Source of the DNA: Chloroflexota bacterium
GTDB lineage: Bacteria; Chloroflexota; Anaerolineae; Anaerolineales; UBA4823
Length of the DNA: 64,000 nt
Assembly: GCA_029782365.1 (NCBI GenBank)
Contig: JAKOUW010000240.1
Location: 124,001 to 188,000 of the forward strand
Reading direction: 5' to 3'
Positions 44,101 through 51,815 of the stretch are shown here, piece by piece. The notes under the pieces are model-generated. The model was not told the DNA's origin, ran no database searches, and saw only the letters and a list, made by a program, of their open reading frames with translations. A program made the position numbers and the translations under genes. Each line of letters starts with the position of its first letter. Within the stretch, counting starts at the first letter, position 1.

Positions 44101-44362
44101 AATCGCCAGCCTGGCTGTGTTAGAGCACGAATACCAGCGTGCGATGACCCTGTACACCTGGGCGAACATGACCCGACAGGAGCTGGGAGACCGGCGTCCT
44201 CCAGATGAACAACGGGCGGTTGGGAGCGATATAGATAAAATTCGCGCTCGCCTGGACACATTTGCGCAGGCGCAGGCGCACACTCACGGCACCCGCCTGA
44301 GTTTTGAACAGGCGATCGATTATGCTTTACAGGTATTGAAACAATTTCAGTCGCCCGTCTGA
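41168..44362 (+). CDS. Ser/Thr protein kinase fused to NB-ARC (STAND) ATPase and TPR repeats
   Basis: 1064 residues from a TTG at 41168, chosen because aggggaaa lies just upstream; the frame opens earlier inside mgtC. The kinase domain (~9-270) has GQGGMGIVY, AVKII (K41), HRDLKPEN (D135) and DFGQA (D152), so it looks active. The NB-ARC/AAA domain follows with P-loop GSGGVGKT (315-322) and Walker B RLLLVLDNCEH (~385-395). A winged-helix-like part (WSYDLLDAAEKAALQRLSVFSGGW) comes next, then TPR-like repeats to the end (LGYVYLRKGDLSKAAASFAE). No DNA-binding domain is present. The 3' end overlaps the fucosidase gene by 16 bases. Confidence 0.92.
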   Translation: MHPAGQVLQYRYRLDSVLGQGGMGIVYRAFDSTLQRPVAVKIIVDSALSDSNRSILLNEAQSAAKLNHPNIVTIYDVVESTDEQGNRLDFIVMEYVQGKTLHEQPPENEVEKFTIIQQVCLALEHAHKRGVIHRDLKPENIMLVGKQVKLMDFGQARSQQAGNDQPEEYLAGSPAYISPEQVQGRPPDARSDLYSLGVVMYELFTGVLPFGGKSLIDMLSAHLYEEPQPPAKLQPGISLEVQNIILKLLEKTPEQRFQSAAELLAAWDEVEKAATNLPLRHNLPAELTSFIGRQAELSQIKDLLAGVYRLVSLTGSGGVGKTRLALRAAWEQLQNFPDGVWLVELASLSDAELLPQAVISALGLRVDIGISPQAALVAFLRQRRLLLVLDNCEHLIHAAIQLVEDLLRQCPSMKIIVSSREALGVAGEAVFQVPSLAVPAPDPKRDLPGMSAIELLQFDAVRLFTERAVEALPEFELTDQNKSAVVNICQRLDGIPLALELAAARVRVLDVFQIAGRLDDRFRLLTGGRRGALPRQQTLRALIDWSYDLLDAAEKAALQRLSVFSGGWVLGAAEAVCIDQSPPAGQAGADFVDLLTQLVNKSLVMQRRGPAGEPRYYLLETIRQYARDKLLDAGFMVETRACHFNYYYHFTLSAQDNLRGALQFEWLQRVNDELDNLRAALDWALTNDPEAGVKMAFHLRRYWSNQVPSTDGREWLGRLLDTPAMRKPSLTRVFGLVEYAFLSSYHAELVLAKTLADEALQIAHQLNDTLGIALALHAVGYVLCSQGYTELGGAHFLESLSFYMRLGNKVGMADVLFSLGTLADANHFSQATEDLEKALALARERNDLSLVIACLDSLGMAAFRAEEYETARQRLTEALSLLHQHNLPEQMADVTLHYLGELELYTGNYDQAQEYMERVMILLKNQGQGLWIYWATVKLGYVYLRKGDLSKAAASFAECLANFLSLGVKIGVVFTVEGIASLAVLEHEYQRAMTLYTWANMTRQELGDRRPPDEQRAVGSDIDKIRARLDTFAQAQAHTHGTRLSFEQAIDYALQVLKQFQSPV

Positions 44363-45810
44363 GTCCGCGCTGGCAGCTCATTCAGGTTATCCAGGCGCAG
44401 CACAGGTACCAGGCCGCTAAACGCTTCTTCGGGTAGATTGATCTCGATGTCTTCACCACGCTGTGTCCAAAGCAGCGGTTCTGCGCGTCCCAATAAATGG
44501 ATGACGCCAGCAGGTGCCAGGCAAACTCCCGGTATGGTAAGCTGCGCATTTGCAGCTTGCATCAGGTGAACATATAAAGTTGTATTTCGAGCAGTATAAA
44601 AAACTTTTCTGCCGTCCGGAAGGTTATCGCCCGGCCGCTTCCAGGGTTGTGTATCGAAGATTGCCTCACCGTTTTTGGCTAACCAATCTCCCACGCCCAA
44701 CAAGGCCATGCGTTGAGGTTCAGGGATGCTGCCATCGGCGCGCGGACCAACATTGAGGAGCAAATTCCCATTCTTGCTGGCAATTTCCACCAATAAAGGT
44801 ACAAGCTGGGCCGCGGTAAGATACTGCCCTTCGGTTTCGACCTGATTGTAGCCAAATGAATTACCAATTCCCCGGCAGGCCTCCCATTTTTTGGGATTTA
44901 TTTCGTTAAATTCTGTGTATTCTGTGGTGATAAAATCGCAGTGTGCAACCAACGATTTTGGCGCGCCCCCCGTGGTCAGGCTGCGCCGTACCAGCCAGTT
45001 AAGCGCGGCGCGCCCCAAGCGATTGTTCATCCAACGTGGCACCTGCATCCAGCGGTCATTGATCACCCCTTGCGGCATCTGGTTGTAGAAATAAGCGAAC
45101 AACTTGTTGCAGTCGTAGCCGGGTGGGCTGCCGATATCACTCCACAAGACTTCGGCCTGGTAGAGATCGATCAACTCGCGCCAATGCCCATCAATATACT
45201 GCAGGTACCCCGGAGCAGAGGGGCAGTCGGTGGCCATTTCTGCAAAACTTTGAATTGGCTGGGGCGTGTAGGACCAATCCAGCAGGCTGGAATAATAATA
45301 TCCCATGTGCAGACCTTTACGGCGCACTGCCTGCCTTAGCTCACCGACGATATCCCTGGCCGATTGAAAATGCGGCAGGTTCGGATTGGTAAAACGGCTG
45401 GGCCAGAGCAAAAAGCCGTCATGATGTTTGGTGACCAGCACCACATAGCGCGCACCTGCCTGGTGGAATAATTCTGCCCACTCTTCAGGATTCCAATGGG
45501 AAGCCTGAAGGTTGAATTCGGATGCCAAGTCGGGATATTTGAGCATACCGTATTTTTGCCGGTGATGCCGCTCGACCGGGCTGTCAGGGATGCGCAGGCT
45601 GTTCCAATACCATTCTGCATAGGGCTGGTTGGCAAACACATAACTTTGAGGGTGCTTTTGGAACATCATCTGGATGTCATCGGGGGAAGTGGGCGCGTAG
45701 GCCGGCACACTGTACAACCCCCAATGGATGAAAATACCGAACTTAGCCGAGGCATACCAATTGGGCAGGGGGTGGCTGCGCAGGGATTCGAGGCTTTCAT
45801 TGTATTGCAT
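44347..45810 (-). CDS. Alpha-L-fucosidase (GH29)
   Basis: 487 residues. The N-terminus WYASAKFGIFIHWGLYSVPAY, the loop LVTKHHDGFLLWPSRFT and QAEVLWSDIGSPPGYD are GH29 landmarks; the catalytic nucleophile should be the Asp of LWSDIG. The C-terminus has GNLLLNVGPRADGSIPEPQ. It removes alpha-L-fucose from glycans or glycopeptides. No signal peptide is visible, so the enzyme is predicted cytoplasmic, hydrolysing imported fucosides. It converges with and overlaps the kinase gene. Confidence 0.93.
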   Translation of the reverse strand: MQYNESLESLRSHPLPNWYASAKFGIFIHWGLYSVPAYAPTSPDDIQMMFQKHPQSYVFANQPYAEWYWNSLRIPDSPVERHHRQKYGMLKYPDLASEFNLQASHWNPEEWAELFHQAGARYVVLVTKHHDGFLLWPSRFTNPNLPHFQSARDIVGELRQAVRRKGLHMGYYYSSLLDWSYTPQPIQSFAEMATDCPSAPGYLQYIDGHWRELIDLYQAEVLWSDIGSPPGYDCNKLFAYFYNQMPQGVINDRWMQVPRWMNNRLGRAALNWLVRRSLTTGGAPKSLVAHCDFITTEYTEFNEINPKKWEACRGIGNSFGYNQVETEGQYLTAAQLVPLLVEIASKNGNLLLNVGPRADGSIPEPQRMALLGVGDWLAKNGEAIFDTQPWKRPGDNLPDGRKVFYTARNTTLYVHLMQAANAQLTIPGVCLAPAGVIHLLGRAEPLLWTQRGEDIEINLPEEAFSGLVPVLRLDNLNELPARTQTGD

Positions 45811-45917
45811 AAGTGGTATCTTCAGTATAGCACCAATCCGCTGTCGGCTGGCGCACTAAAGGTATCCAGCAGAAACCGAGCCGCGAAAACATTCCGTTAA
45901 TAAGCCCGGAATTGGTC

Positions 45918-45923
45918 TATAAT
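45918..45923 (+). promoter_or_regulatory. -10 box for the isochorismatase-like gene
   Basis: TATAAT at 45918-45923, 39 bases before the ATG at 45963, which has taagga as ribosome binding site. No good -35 is seen; the intergenic gap (152 bases) holds nothing else. Confidence 0.4.
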
Positions 45924-45962
45924 CTAGCTGTGGTGAGCAATATAACTTTCTAAGGATTTCCA

Positions 45963-46526
45963 ATGAACACAGCCTACCTGATCATCGATTTACAAAATGA
46001 TTATTTTCCGGGTGGAAAAATGGAATTGGATGGAGCTGAGGCCGCCGGGCAAACCGCCGGGCAACTGCTGGCCTTTTTTCGCCAGAGCGGCCTGCCTACG
46101 GTGCACATCCAACACCTTTCGGTTCGCCCTGGAGCAACATTTTTTCTGCCAGGCACCCCAGGAGTGGAAATTCATCCAAGTGTTGCACCCCGACCTGGCG
46201 AAGTGATCATTCAAAAAAATTTCCCCAACAGTTTCCGCGCGACGGGCTTGCTGGCGCATTTACAGCAGAACGATATCCAGCGATTGGTCGTGGCAGGGAT
46301 GATGACTCACATGTGCCTGGATGCCACCGTGCGGGCAGCCGCAGACAACGGCTTTGAATGTTGGGTGGCGCAGGATGCCTGCGCCACGCGCACATTGAAG
46401 TTTGGCGAACGCAGCGTTCCAGCACCGGATGTGCATGCGGCTTTCCTGGCGGCGCTCAACGGCACATATGCCAGGGTGCAGCCGGGCGCTGAGATCCTGG
46501 CTGGCCTGAAAGCAGCCCAAGGATAA
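45963..46526 (+). CDS. Cysteine hydrolase, isochorismatase family
   Basis: 187 residues. The catalytic triad is visible: D9 in LIIDLQNDYFPGG, K85 in IIQKNFPNSF and C118 in AGMMTHMCLDATVRAA. The cis-peptide region GMMT precedes the Cys as in nicotinamidase/isochorismatase proteins. The sequence also has ARTLKFG-type flanks near 140 (ACATRTLKFGERSVPAPDVH). The substrate is probably a small amide or ureido compound; a true isochorismatase is unlikely because no siderophore genes are present. The next gene starts 7 bases later. Confidence 0.88.
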   Translation: MNTAYLIIDLQNDYFPGGKMELDGAEAAGQTAGQLLAFFRQSGLPTVHIQHLSVRPGATFFLPGTPGVEIHPSVAPRPGEVIIQKNFPNSFRATGLLAHLQQNDIQRLVVAGMMTHMCLDATVRAAADNGFECWVAQDACATRTLKFGERSVPAPDVHAAFLAALNGTYARVQPGAEILAGLKAAQG

Positions 46527-46532
46527 GCCGCT

Positions 46533-47267
46533 ATGTTTTCAGCGAAGACGATGGATGTTCTTTACAAAACCAGCAGCTTTTTGTTCATTGCCGGTGCAAT
46601 CATCGGTCTGTTATTCGTGGGCATGGTTTCCTGGAGCAATTTAGAAGCCTCCTTCTACGCTTCTGGCCTGGCGGCAGATGAATCGCTCAGCACACTGCGC
46701 TGCCCGATTTTCATCACGCAGAATGAGCAGGCTGAGATTTCCGCCTCGGTGACAAACCCAACGGACCAGCCCTTAAAAGTGGTGATGATTTCCACAGTCA
46801 GCCAGGGGATGGTCAGCCTGGTTGATTCGGAGCGCCATCTCCTCACCCTGGCTGCTAACGAAACTCAATCGATCCAGGCCCCGATCAGTGCGGCAGATGC
46901 AGCCTGGCAGTATTTTGTGATGGCGCGTGTCGAGCGGATTGGCTCTGGCCCGCTGCGCTCGGCTGCTGGTTCGTGCGGCGTGTTTGTGCTCTCAATACCG
47001 TTCGGCAATGGGAATGTTATTGCCGGTACAATGATAGCCGCCAGCCTGCTGTGTATGGCGCTTGGCGCCTGGCTGTGGTTGCGCGCCCACCAACCTCTCA
47101 GCGGGCGTCCTTTGTTCACCATGAATGGTATGCTGTTGTTAGCCGGTATCATTACGATCGGGATTGTAGTCAGCCTGCTGGGTTTATGGATGGCTGGCAT
47201 TTTGATAATCGCCGTCTCCATTCTGCTCGGCCTGGCGGTGACTACGTACAACTTGAGCAACGTTTAA
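46533..47267 (+). CDS. Hypothetical membrane protein
   Basis: 244 residues, ATG with aagga upstream. One N-terminal helix (~11-32) is followed by a predicted external beta-domain (~55-160; TNPTDQPLKVVMISTVSQG resembles a CARDB-like strand pattern). Three C-terminal helices (~168-240) follow. A Cys pair (RCPIF and GSCGVF) may form a disulfide outside the cell. No known family was recognised. It is cotranscribed with the hydrolase upstream and the hexosaminidase gene 48 bases downstream. Confidence 0.6.
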   Translation: MFSAKTMDVLYKTSSFLFIAGAIIGLLFVGMVSWSNLEASFYASGLAADESLSTLRCPIFITQNEQAEISASVTNPTDQPLKVVMISTVSQGMVSLVDSERHLLTLAANETQSIQAPISAADAAWQYFVMARVERIGSGPLRSAAGSCGVFVLSIPFGNGNVIAGTMIAASLLCMALGAWLWLRAHQPLSGRPLFTMNGMLLLAGIITIGIVVSLLGLWMAGILIIAVSILLGLAVTTYNLSNV

Positions 47268-47314
47268 AAAATGAAGCTTTGCTAATTCATGGGCTGATTT
47301 CGAGGTGAAACACT

Positions 47315-48805
47315 GTGACTCAAGCCAATCCTCCTTCGCTGATTCCCCTACCGCTCGAATATAAAGCAGCGCCCGGCGCCTTTACACTCACTCCAGCCAC
47401 CGCTATTGCGATCGCGCCTGCCAGCGCTGAACTGGCGGCGATCGCTGAATACCTGGCAGCCAGGCTGCGCCTGGTAACTGGTTTTGCTTTGCCCGTGCAC
47501 GTATCAGCAGAGCCTATGCAGAATAATGATATAACCCTGAGCACGCTGCCAGATTCGTCCTTTGACAAGGCAGAATACCGGCTTTCGGTCACCGCCCACT
47601 CCGTCAATCTACAGGCTGTTTCTCCAACTGGTCTATTCTATGCCGTACAAACTCTGAGACAGCTTTTGCCGCCCACGGTAGAAGCCAATTCTCTGCAAAA
47701 TGAAACCTGGAGCATTCCTGCCTGCGAAGTGCGCGATGCGCCTCGCTTCGCCTGGCGTGGTTTCATGCTGGATGTCGCCAGACACTTTTTCCCCCCAGCC
47801 GATATTAAACGGTGCATTGATTTGCTGGCCCTGTATAAATGCAATTATTTACACCTGCACCTAACCGATGACCAGGGTTGGCGCATTATGATCGAATCCT
47901 GGCCAAAGCTTGCCGAGGTGGGCGGTTTGAGCGCGGTGGGCGGCGGGGCAGGCGGTTTTTATTCCCAGGCCGAATATGCCGACCTGGTGGAGTATGCCCG
48001 CAAACAATATATCACTCTGGTTCCCGAGATTGAAACGCCAGGTCATATCAACGCGGCCCTGGTGGGTTATCCAGAGCTGAGCATCAACGATGCGGCACCC
48101 GGATTGTACACCGGCACTCAGGTCGGTTTCAGCTCCTTGGCGGTGGGTAAAGAAATCACCTATAAATTTCTGGAAGATGTGATCGGAGAGCTGGCGGCGC
48201 TGACTCCCGGCCCATTTTTTCATTTTGGAGGAGATGAAGCTGATTCCACTGTAAAGGCAGATTATCTGGTGTTTGTCGAACGGATCCAGCAGATTTGCCA
48301 GAAGCATGGCAAACGGGCGATCGGTTGGAATGAAATTGTCCAGGCGGATTTGCTGCCGGGCACGGTTGTGCAGTTTTGGCGGCCGGGTGAAATGGAGAAA
48401 GCGGTGCAAGCCGGGGTGCAGTTTATTCTATCGCCTGCCTGGTACACCTACCTGGATATGAAGTATGATGAAAGCACCCGGCTGGGTTTGAATTGGGCCG
48501 GTTTTCTCGAGATTCGCAATGTGTATGATTGGAATCCCGGAAGCCAAATTCCCGGATTGAGCGAGGAGAGCATTCTGGGCGTGGAAGCGCCGCTGTGGAC
48601 GGAAACTGTGAGCACGCTGAAAGACATTGAGTATATGGCTTTTCCCCGACTTCCCGCACTTGCAGAGGTCGGTTGGAGCGCCCAAATGCTGCGCGATTGG
48701 GAAAATTTCCGCCTGCGATTGGCCGATCAGGGCGCCCGCATGCAAATGCTGGGCATCAATTTTTACCAATCCCCTCAAATCCCCTGGAAGACTGCAGCAG
48801 GTTAG
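47315..48805 (+). CDS. Beta-N-acetylhexosaminidase (GH20)
   Basis: 496 residues from a GTG (gaggtgaa upstream). Domains are a GH20b N-terminal part (~1-135) and the catalytic TIM barrel with FAWRGFMLDVARHF, HLHLTDDQGWRI, and the catalytic Asp-Glu pair in FHFGGDEAD (~305-313). WNEIVQADLLPG and LGVEAPLWTETV are also conserved. It cleaves terminal GlcNAc or GalNAc. No signal peptide is visible. The product GlcNAc could feed the kinase at 38934-39968. Confidence 0.94.
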   Translation: MTQANPPSLIPLPLEYKAAPGAFTLTPATAIAIAPASAELAAIAEYLAARLRLVTGFALPVHVSAEPMQNNDITLSTLPDSSFDKAEYRLSVTAHSVNLQAVSPTGLFYAVQTLRQLLPPTVEANSLQNETWSIPACEVRDAPRFAWRGFMLDVARHFFPPADIKRCIDLLALYKCNYLHLHLTDDQGWRIMIESWPKLAEVGGLSAVGGGAGGFYSQAEYADLVEYARKQYITLVPEIETPGHINAALVGYPELSINDAAPGLYTGTQVGFSSLAVGKEITYKFLEDVIGELAALTPGPFFHFGGDEADSTVKADYLVFVERIQQICQKHGKRAIGWNEIVQADLLPGTVVQFWRPGEMEKAVQAGVQFILSPAWYTYLDMKYDESTRLGLNWAGFLEIRNVYDWNPGSQIPGLSEESILGVEAPLWTETVSTLKDIEYMAFPRLPALAEVGWSAQMLRDWENFRLRLADQGARMQMLGINFYQSPQIPWKTAAG

Positions 48806-48806
48806 T

Positions 48807-49676
48807 GTGTCTGTGACGCAGTCAGCAAAGAGAAAAACTCTTTCAAGACGCTCAGGCCAGCCGGATACAGGTTTGCACCTGCGTTCGCTGAGCCTCCGCC
48901 AACCGATTGGGCAGGCTGGGCAAGAATTTCCTTTCACATTGCAAATTATTCAAAATTTATCCACCCTGACATTCGATGCACCGGTGACGTTCCTGGTTGG
49001 AGAAAATGGCTCAGGCAAATCGACATTGCTGGAGGCCCTGGCCTGCGCGGCAGATTTGCCGGCAGTTGGCAGCGAGGGGGTGCAGCGCGACGAGACTCTG
49101 GAATCTGCTCGCAAGCTGGCTGCTCATTTGCGCCTGGCCTGGGGGAAGCGCACTCATCGTGGATTCTTCCTGCGGGCGGAGGATTTTTTCGGTTACGCGC
49201 GGCGTTTGGCCCAGATCAAGATCGAGCTGGAGAAAGACCTGAACACCGTCGATGAGGATTACAAAGACCGGTCGAACTATGCCGCTGATCTGGCCAGAAT
49301 GCCGTACCGCCGCGAGCTTTATGACCTGAGACAACGCTACGGAAACGGTCTGGATCAAGTCTCTCACGGCGAGGCTTTCCTGGCCTTGTTTCAAACGCGC
49401 TTTGTGCCTGACGGTCTCTACCTGTTGGATGAACCAGAAGCTCCTCTCTCGCCCTTGCGCCAACTGGCGTTGATTGCGGCGATGAAGCATATGGTGGAGG
49501 AAAAAGGCCAGTTCATCGTGGCTACCCATTCTCCAATCCTGATGGCTTACCCGGGAGCTGTCATTTTGTGCCTGGATGGGAACACGATCCGCCCGGTTTC
49601 TTATAACGAGCTGGAGCATGTACTTTTCATGCGCGAATTTTTGAATAATCCGGAAGCGTTTTTGCGCCACCTGTAA
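48807..49676 (+). CDS. AAA family ATPase (ABC-type P-loop, COG3910-like)
   Basis: About 289 residues if it starts at a GTG at 48807 (agg 5 bases before); a GTG at 48813 is an alternative. Much of the frame upstream lies inside the hexosaminidase gene and is not used. The P-loop is FLVGENGSGKSTLLEALA, Walker B is LYLLDEPEAPLSPLRQLAL, and the switch His is in FIVATHSPILMAYPG. The signature-like segment is QVSHGEAFLALF. Such soluble ATPases are predicted but uncharacterised; DNA repair or transporter-linked roles have been suggested for relatives. Confidence 0.82.
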   Translation: MSVTQSAKRKTLSRRSGQPDTGLHLRSLSLRQPIGQAGQEFPFTLQIIQNLSTLTFDAPVTFLVGENGSGKSTLLEALACAADLPAVGSEGVQRDETLESARKLAAHLRLAWGKRTHRGFFLRAEDFFGYARRLAQIKIELEKDLNTVDEDYKDRSNYAADLARMPYRRELYDLRQRYGNGLDQVSHGEAFLALFQTRFVPDGLYLLDEPEAPLSPLRQLALIAAMKHMVEEKGQFIVATHSPILMAYPGAVILCLDGNTIRPVSYNELEHVLFMREFLNNPEAFLRHL

Positions 49677-49679
49677 AGT

Positions 49680-50636
49680 CTATTTGTGACTTTTTTCTAG
49701 CCACCTGACAGTTTCCTCACAATTAGGTGCATAAGGGAAGTCAAATAAGCCAATCATTGGCGAGGCACCTTTCGATGAAGCGTAAACCAATTTGAAAGAT
49801 ACTCGAATCCCGGCGCTCCTTAATTCGTGATTCGGAAGCCGATCGAGAAGCAGCCACCAGGCAATGCTTGTGGCAATGGCGGGAACAACCGCAAAACCGA
49901 TTACAACCGGAAAAAGGTCAGATAGCGTAAAAAGATCAAACAATCCAACCATCCCCCAGGCGAGACCAAAGACGAGAACCCACCACCAGGCGTGCTGTAC
50001 CCGTTTACGCAATAACCACCATTGCGGTAATGCGACCGTCGTGCCGAGGACCATCATTCCGAGCACGATCCTGACCGTACTGCTGCCAGGGATCAACAGC
50101 CTGCTGAAGATAGAAAGCCAAACAAAAGGCATCAACCAACCCAGAAATGTCGCCGAAATCCACCATCCCAAGTGTGGTAAATAGCGACGAAGCACAATGT
50201 ACTGCAGGATACCGGTCAACAAACCTATGATTGGGAACAACAGTATAAAGATTAGGGAATCATCTTCTCCGGTAACCCGGTCCATGATGGCAAAGGTGAT
50301 ATACCATGCCATGATGACAGCGCTGGCATTCAGCGCAACCCATCCGCAGTAAAAAAACCAGCCGGGCTTTTTATTGGCGATCATCATCATCTCCTTTCGA
50401 AACCTGAGATCGTGCCAGCGCTCCTGGATGATCGAAGACACGAGTCCTGTAATTTCATGGACAACAGCGCAAGGCCACTGCCCTGTCTGTTCCGCGTCAC
50501 GTAAGCGGCTCAAAATAACCGCCTGAATTTCGGAGTAGAACTCATGACGAAACCTGGGTGGGTAGAGCTTCAACAATGATTCAATAAAGCGCAGAACCAG
50601 GCTTCGAATAGGCCTCTCGAAATTGTTCATCTTCAC
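49680..50636 (-). CDS. Membrane protein paired with PadR regulator (permease-prefix-like N-terminus)
   Basis: 318 residues, ATG overlapping the padR stop by 4 bases. The N-terminal ~75 residues (LLKLYPPRFRHEFYSEIQAVI) resemble the permease-prefix helices found in PadR-linked membrane proteins. Seven or eight helices follow (~90-270). A soluble C-terminal tail has FKLVYASSKGASPMIG. No transporter signature is seen. Coupling to a PadR gene suggests the regulator controls it in response to envelope or lipid stress; this is inference. Confidence 0.7.
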   Translation of the reverse strand: MKMNNFERPIRSLVLRFIESLLKLYPPRFRHEFYSEIQAVILSRLRDAEQTGQWPCAVVHEITGLVSSIIQERWHDLRFRKEMMMIANKKPGWFFYCGWVALNASAVIMAWYITFAIMDRVTGEDDSLIFILLFPIIGLLTGILQYIVLRRYLPHLGWWISATFLGWLMPFVWLSIFSRLLIPGSSTVRIVLGMMVLGTTVALPQWWLLRKRVQHAWWWVLVFGLAWGMVGLFDLFTLSDLFPVVIGFAVVPAIATSIAWWLLLDRLPNHELRSAGIRVSFKLVYASSKGASPMIGLFDFPYAPNCEETVRWLEKSHK

Positions 50637-50971
50637 TGCCTTTCGTTCAGGCTTGTTCTTGTGAGGTGAACCATACTTTGCAGGCGTTTGGTTTCAAGCT
50701 GAAAAATCTGACGGCCAAGGTCGCTGAGCCTATAGAGTTTCCGTTCCCGCCTTTCCTGGTTTGGATTTTCGTCCTCCAACCGCTCGATCCAGCCATCCTC
50801 CAGCATGCGCCGGAGCGCTGTATATAAGGTGCCAGCAGCCAGAACGACTCTGCCCGTGCTCATTAACTCCACATCTTTGATGATGCCATAGCCATGTTTG
50901 GGGGTTGTCGCAAGACTAAGAAGTATGAAAAATGAAGTTTCGGTAAGAGGCAAATAATCTTGTGCTTCCAT
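50633..50971 (-). CDS. PadR family transcriptional regulator
   Basis: 112 residues from the ATG at 50971 (aaggag five bases before); a GTG six bases upstream lies too close to the ribosome site. Winged-helix landmarks are LTETSFFILLSLATTPKHGYGI, AAGTLYTALRRMLEDGWIE and RKLYRLSDLGRQIFQLE. It represses genes until an inducer binds. A 34-bp dyad just upstream (50982-51015) is a likely autoregulatory site. The membrane gene follows by 4-bp overlap. Confidence 0.9.
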   Translation of the reverse strand: MEAQDYLPLTETSFFILLSLATTPKHGYGIIKDVELMSTGRVVLAAGTLYTALRRMLEDGWIERLEDENPNQERRERKLYRLSDLGRQIFQLETKRLQSMVHLTRTSLNERQ

Positions 50972-50981
50972 CCGCACTCCT

Positions 50982-51015
50982 TATGTAGTCGAGCTATATA
51001 TCGTATAACTACATA
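50982..51015. promoter_or_regulatory. Inverted repeat upstream of padR, candidate PadR operator
   Basis: TATGTAGT (50982-50989) pairs exactly with ACTACATA (51008-51015), with 18 bases between, mostly A/T (ctatatatcgtata). It overlaps the likely promoter of padR. PadR operators often have ATGT-N-ACAT dyads. Confidence 0.6.
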
Positions 51016-51173
51016 TTAGTTGTTTTTCGGATAAAAGTCAAGTATGCAATCCATCTAATTATTATCATTAGTGGAACACTAGCGGCGCGACACTTCAACA
51101 AAAGAATAGTTGATCTGCAGGCCATATATGTTCCTTTCTCTAATCCCAAACTGTCAGGGGGATAGTTTCTTCA

Positions 51174-51662
51174 TTGGTAAACAGCGGCGCGCTGCTGCTC
51201 TCCGATCGATTCCGACTGCAGCTTCCTTTCCGCAAAACCAGCGGTTATTTTTTCCTGGTGAGTCTTGGGATGTTAGCTACCTTAATCAGCCGCGTACTCG
51301 ACCATGCCCGTACCAATTTCTCAAATCCTTGGCTTTGGGTGCCCACCGCCGTAGGTGTTTTGGGAATAGTCGTAGCCTTCCTGATTGCACTAGTTGATCG
51401 GCCGATAGGCGCCGATGTGTGGATCTACATCGGTATCATGCTGCTCATCATCCTGGTAGGAAGCGTGGGCATGCTGCTGCACATATTAACGAACCTGGGG
51501 ACATCCAATACGGTCATTGGAGAACGCTTCCTGCGTGGCGCGCCAATCCTGGCGCCGCTGCTGTTTGCAGATATTGCCACCCTGGGCCTGCTCGTCTTGT
51601 TGGATCCCCATGAACAGCCGGGCAGAACTGAGCAAGAAGGAGCGCAGGAAGAAACAAGGTAG
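51174..51662 (+). CDS. Hypothetical membrane protein
   Basis: Up to 162 residues. The start is uncertain: a TTG at 51174 without ribosome site, or an ATG at 51270 that would remove the first 32 residues and part of the first helix. Four hydrophobic helices are visible (LVSLGMLATLI, VPTAVGVLGIVVAFLIALV, WIYIGIMLLIILVGSVGMLLH and APLLFADIATLGLLVLLDP), and the tail is acidic and charged. The pattern GAPILAPLLFADIATLG seems conserved in Chloroflexi proteins of unknown role. No catalytic motif is seen. Confidence 0.6.
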   Translation: MVNSGALLLSDRFRLQLPFRKTSGYFFLVSLGMLATLISRVLDHARTNFSNPWLWVPTAVGVLGIVVAFLIALVDRPIGADVWIYIGIMLLIILVGSVGMLLHILTNLGTSNTVIGERFLRGAPILAPLLFADIATLGLLVLLDPHEQPGRTEQEGAQEETR

Positions 51663-51815
51663 AAAACATCAGGAAGAGTATTCATACCTGTGCCGGCTGC
51701 GATTCCACAATCTGCATAGGTGTGAATTTATGCGCTGATGTGCCCCTTTCAGCAGTACAAATTGACGTTAAAATAGATCATCGCATTAGCAGAAATCTTA
51801 GCCAAGGAGTATTCA

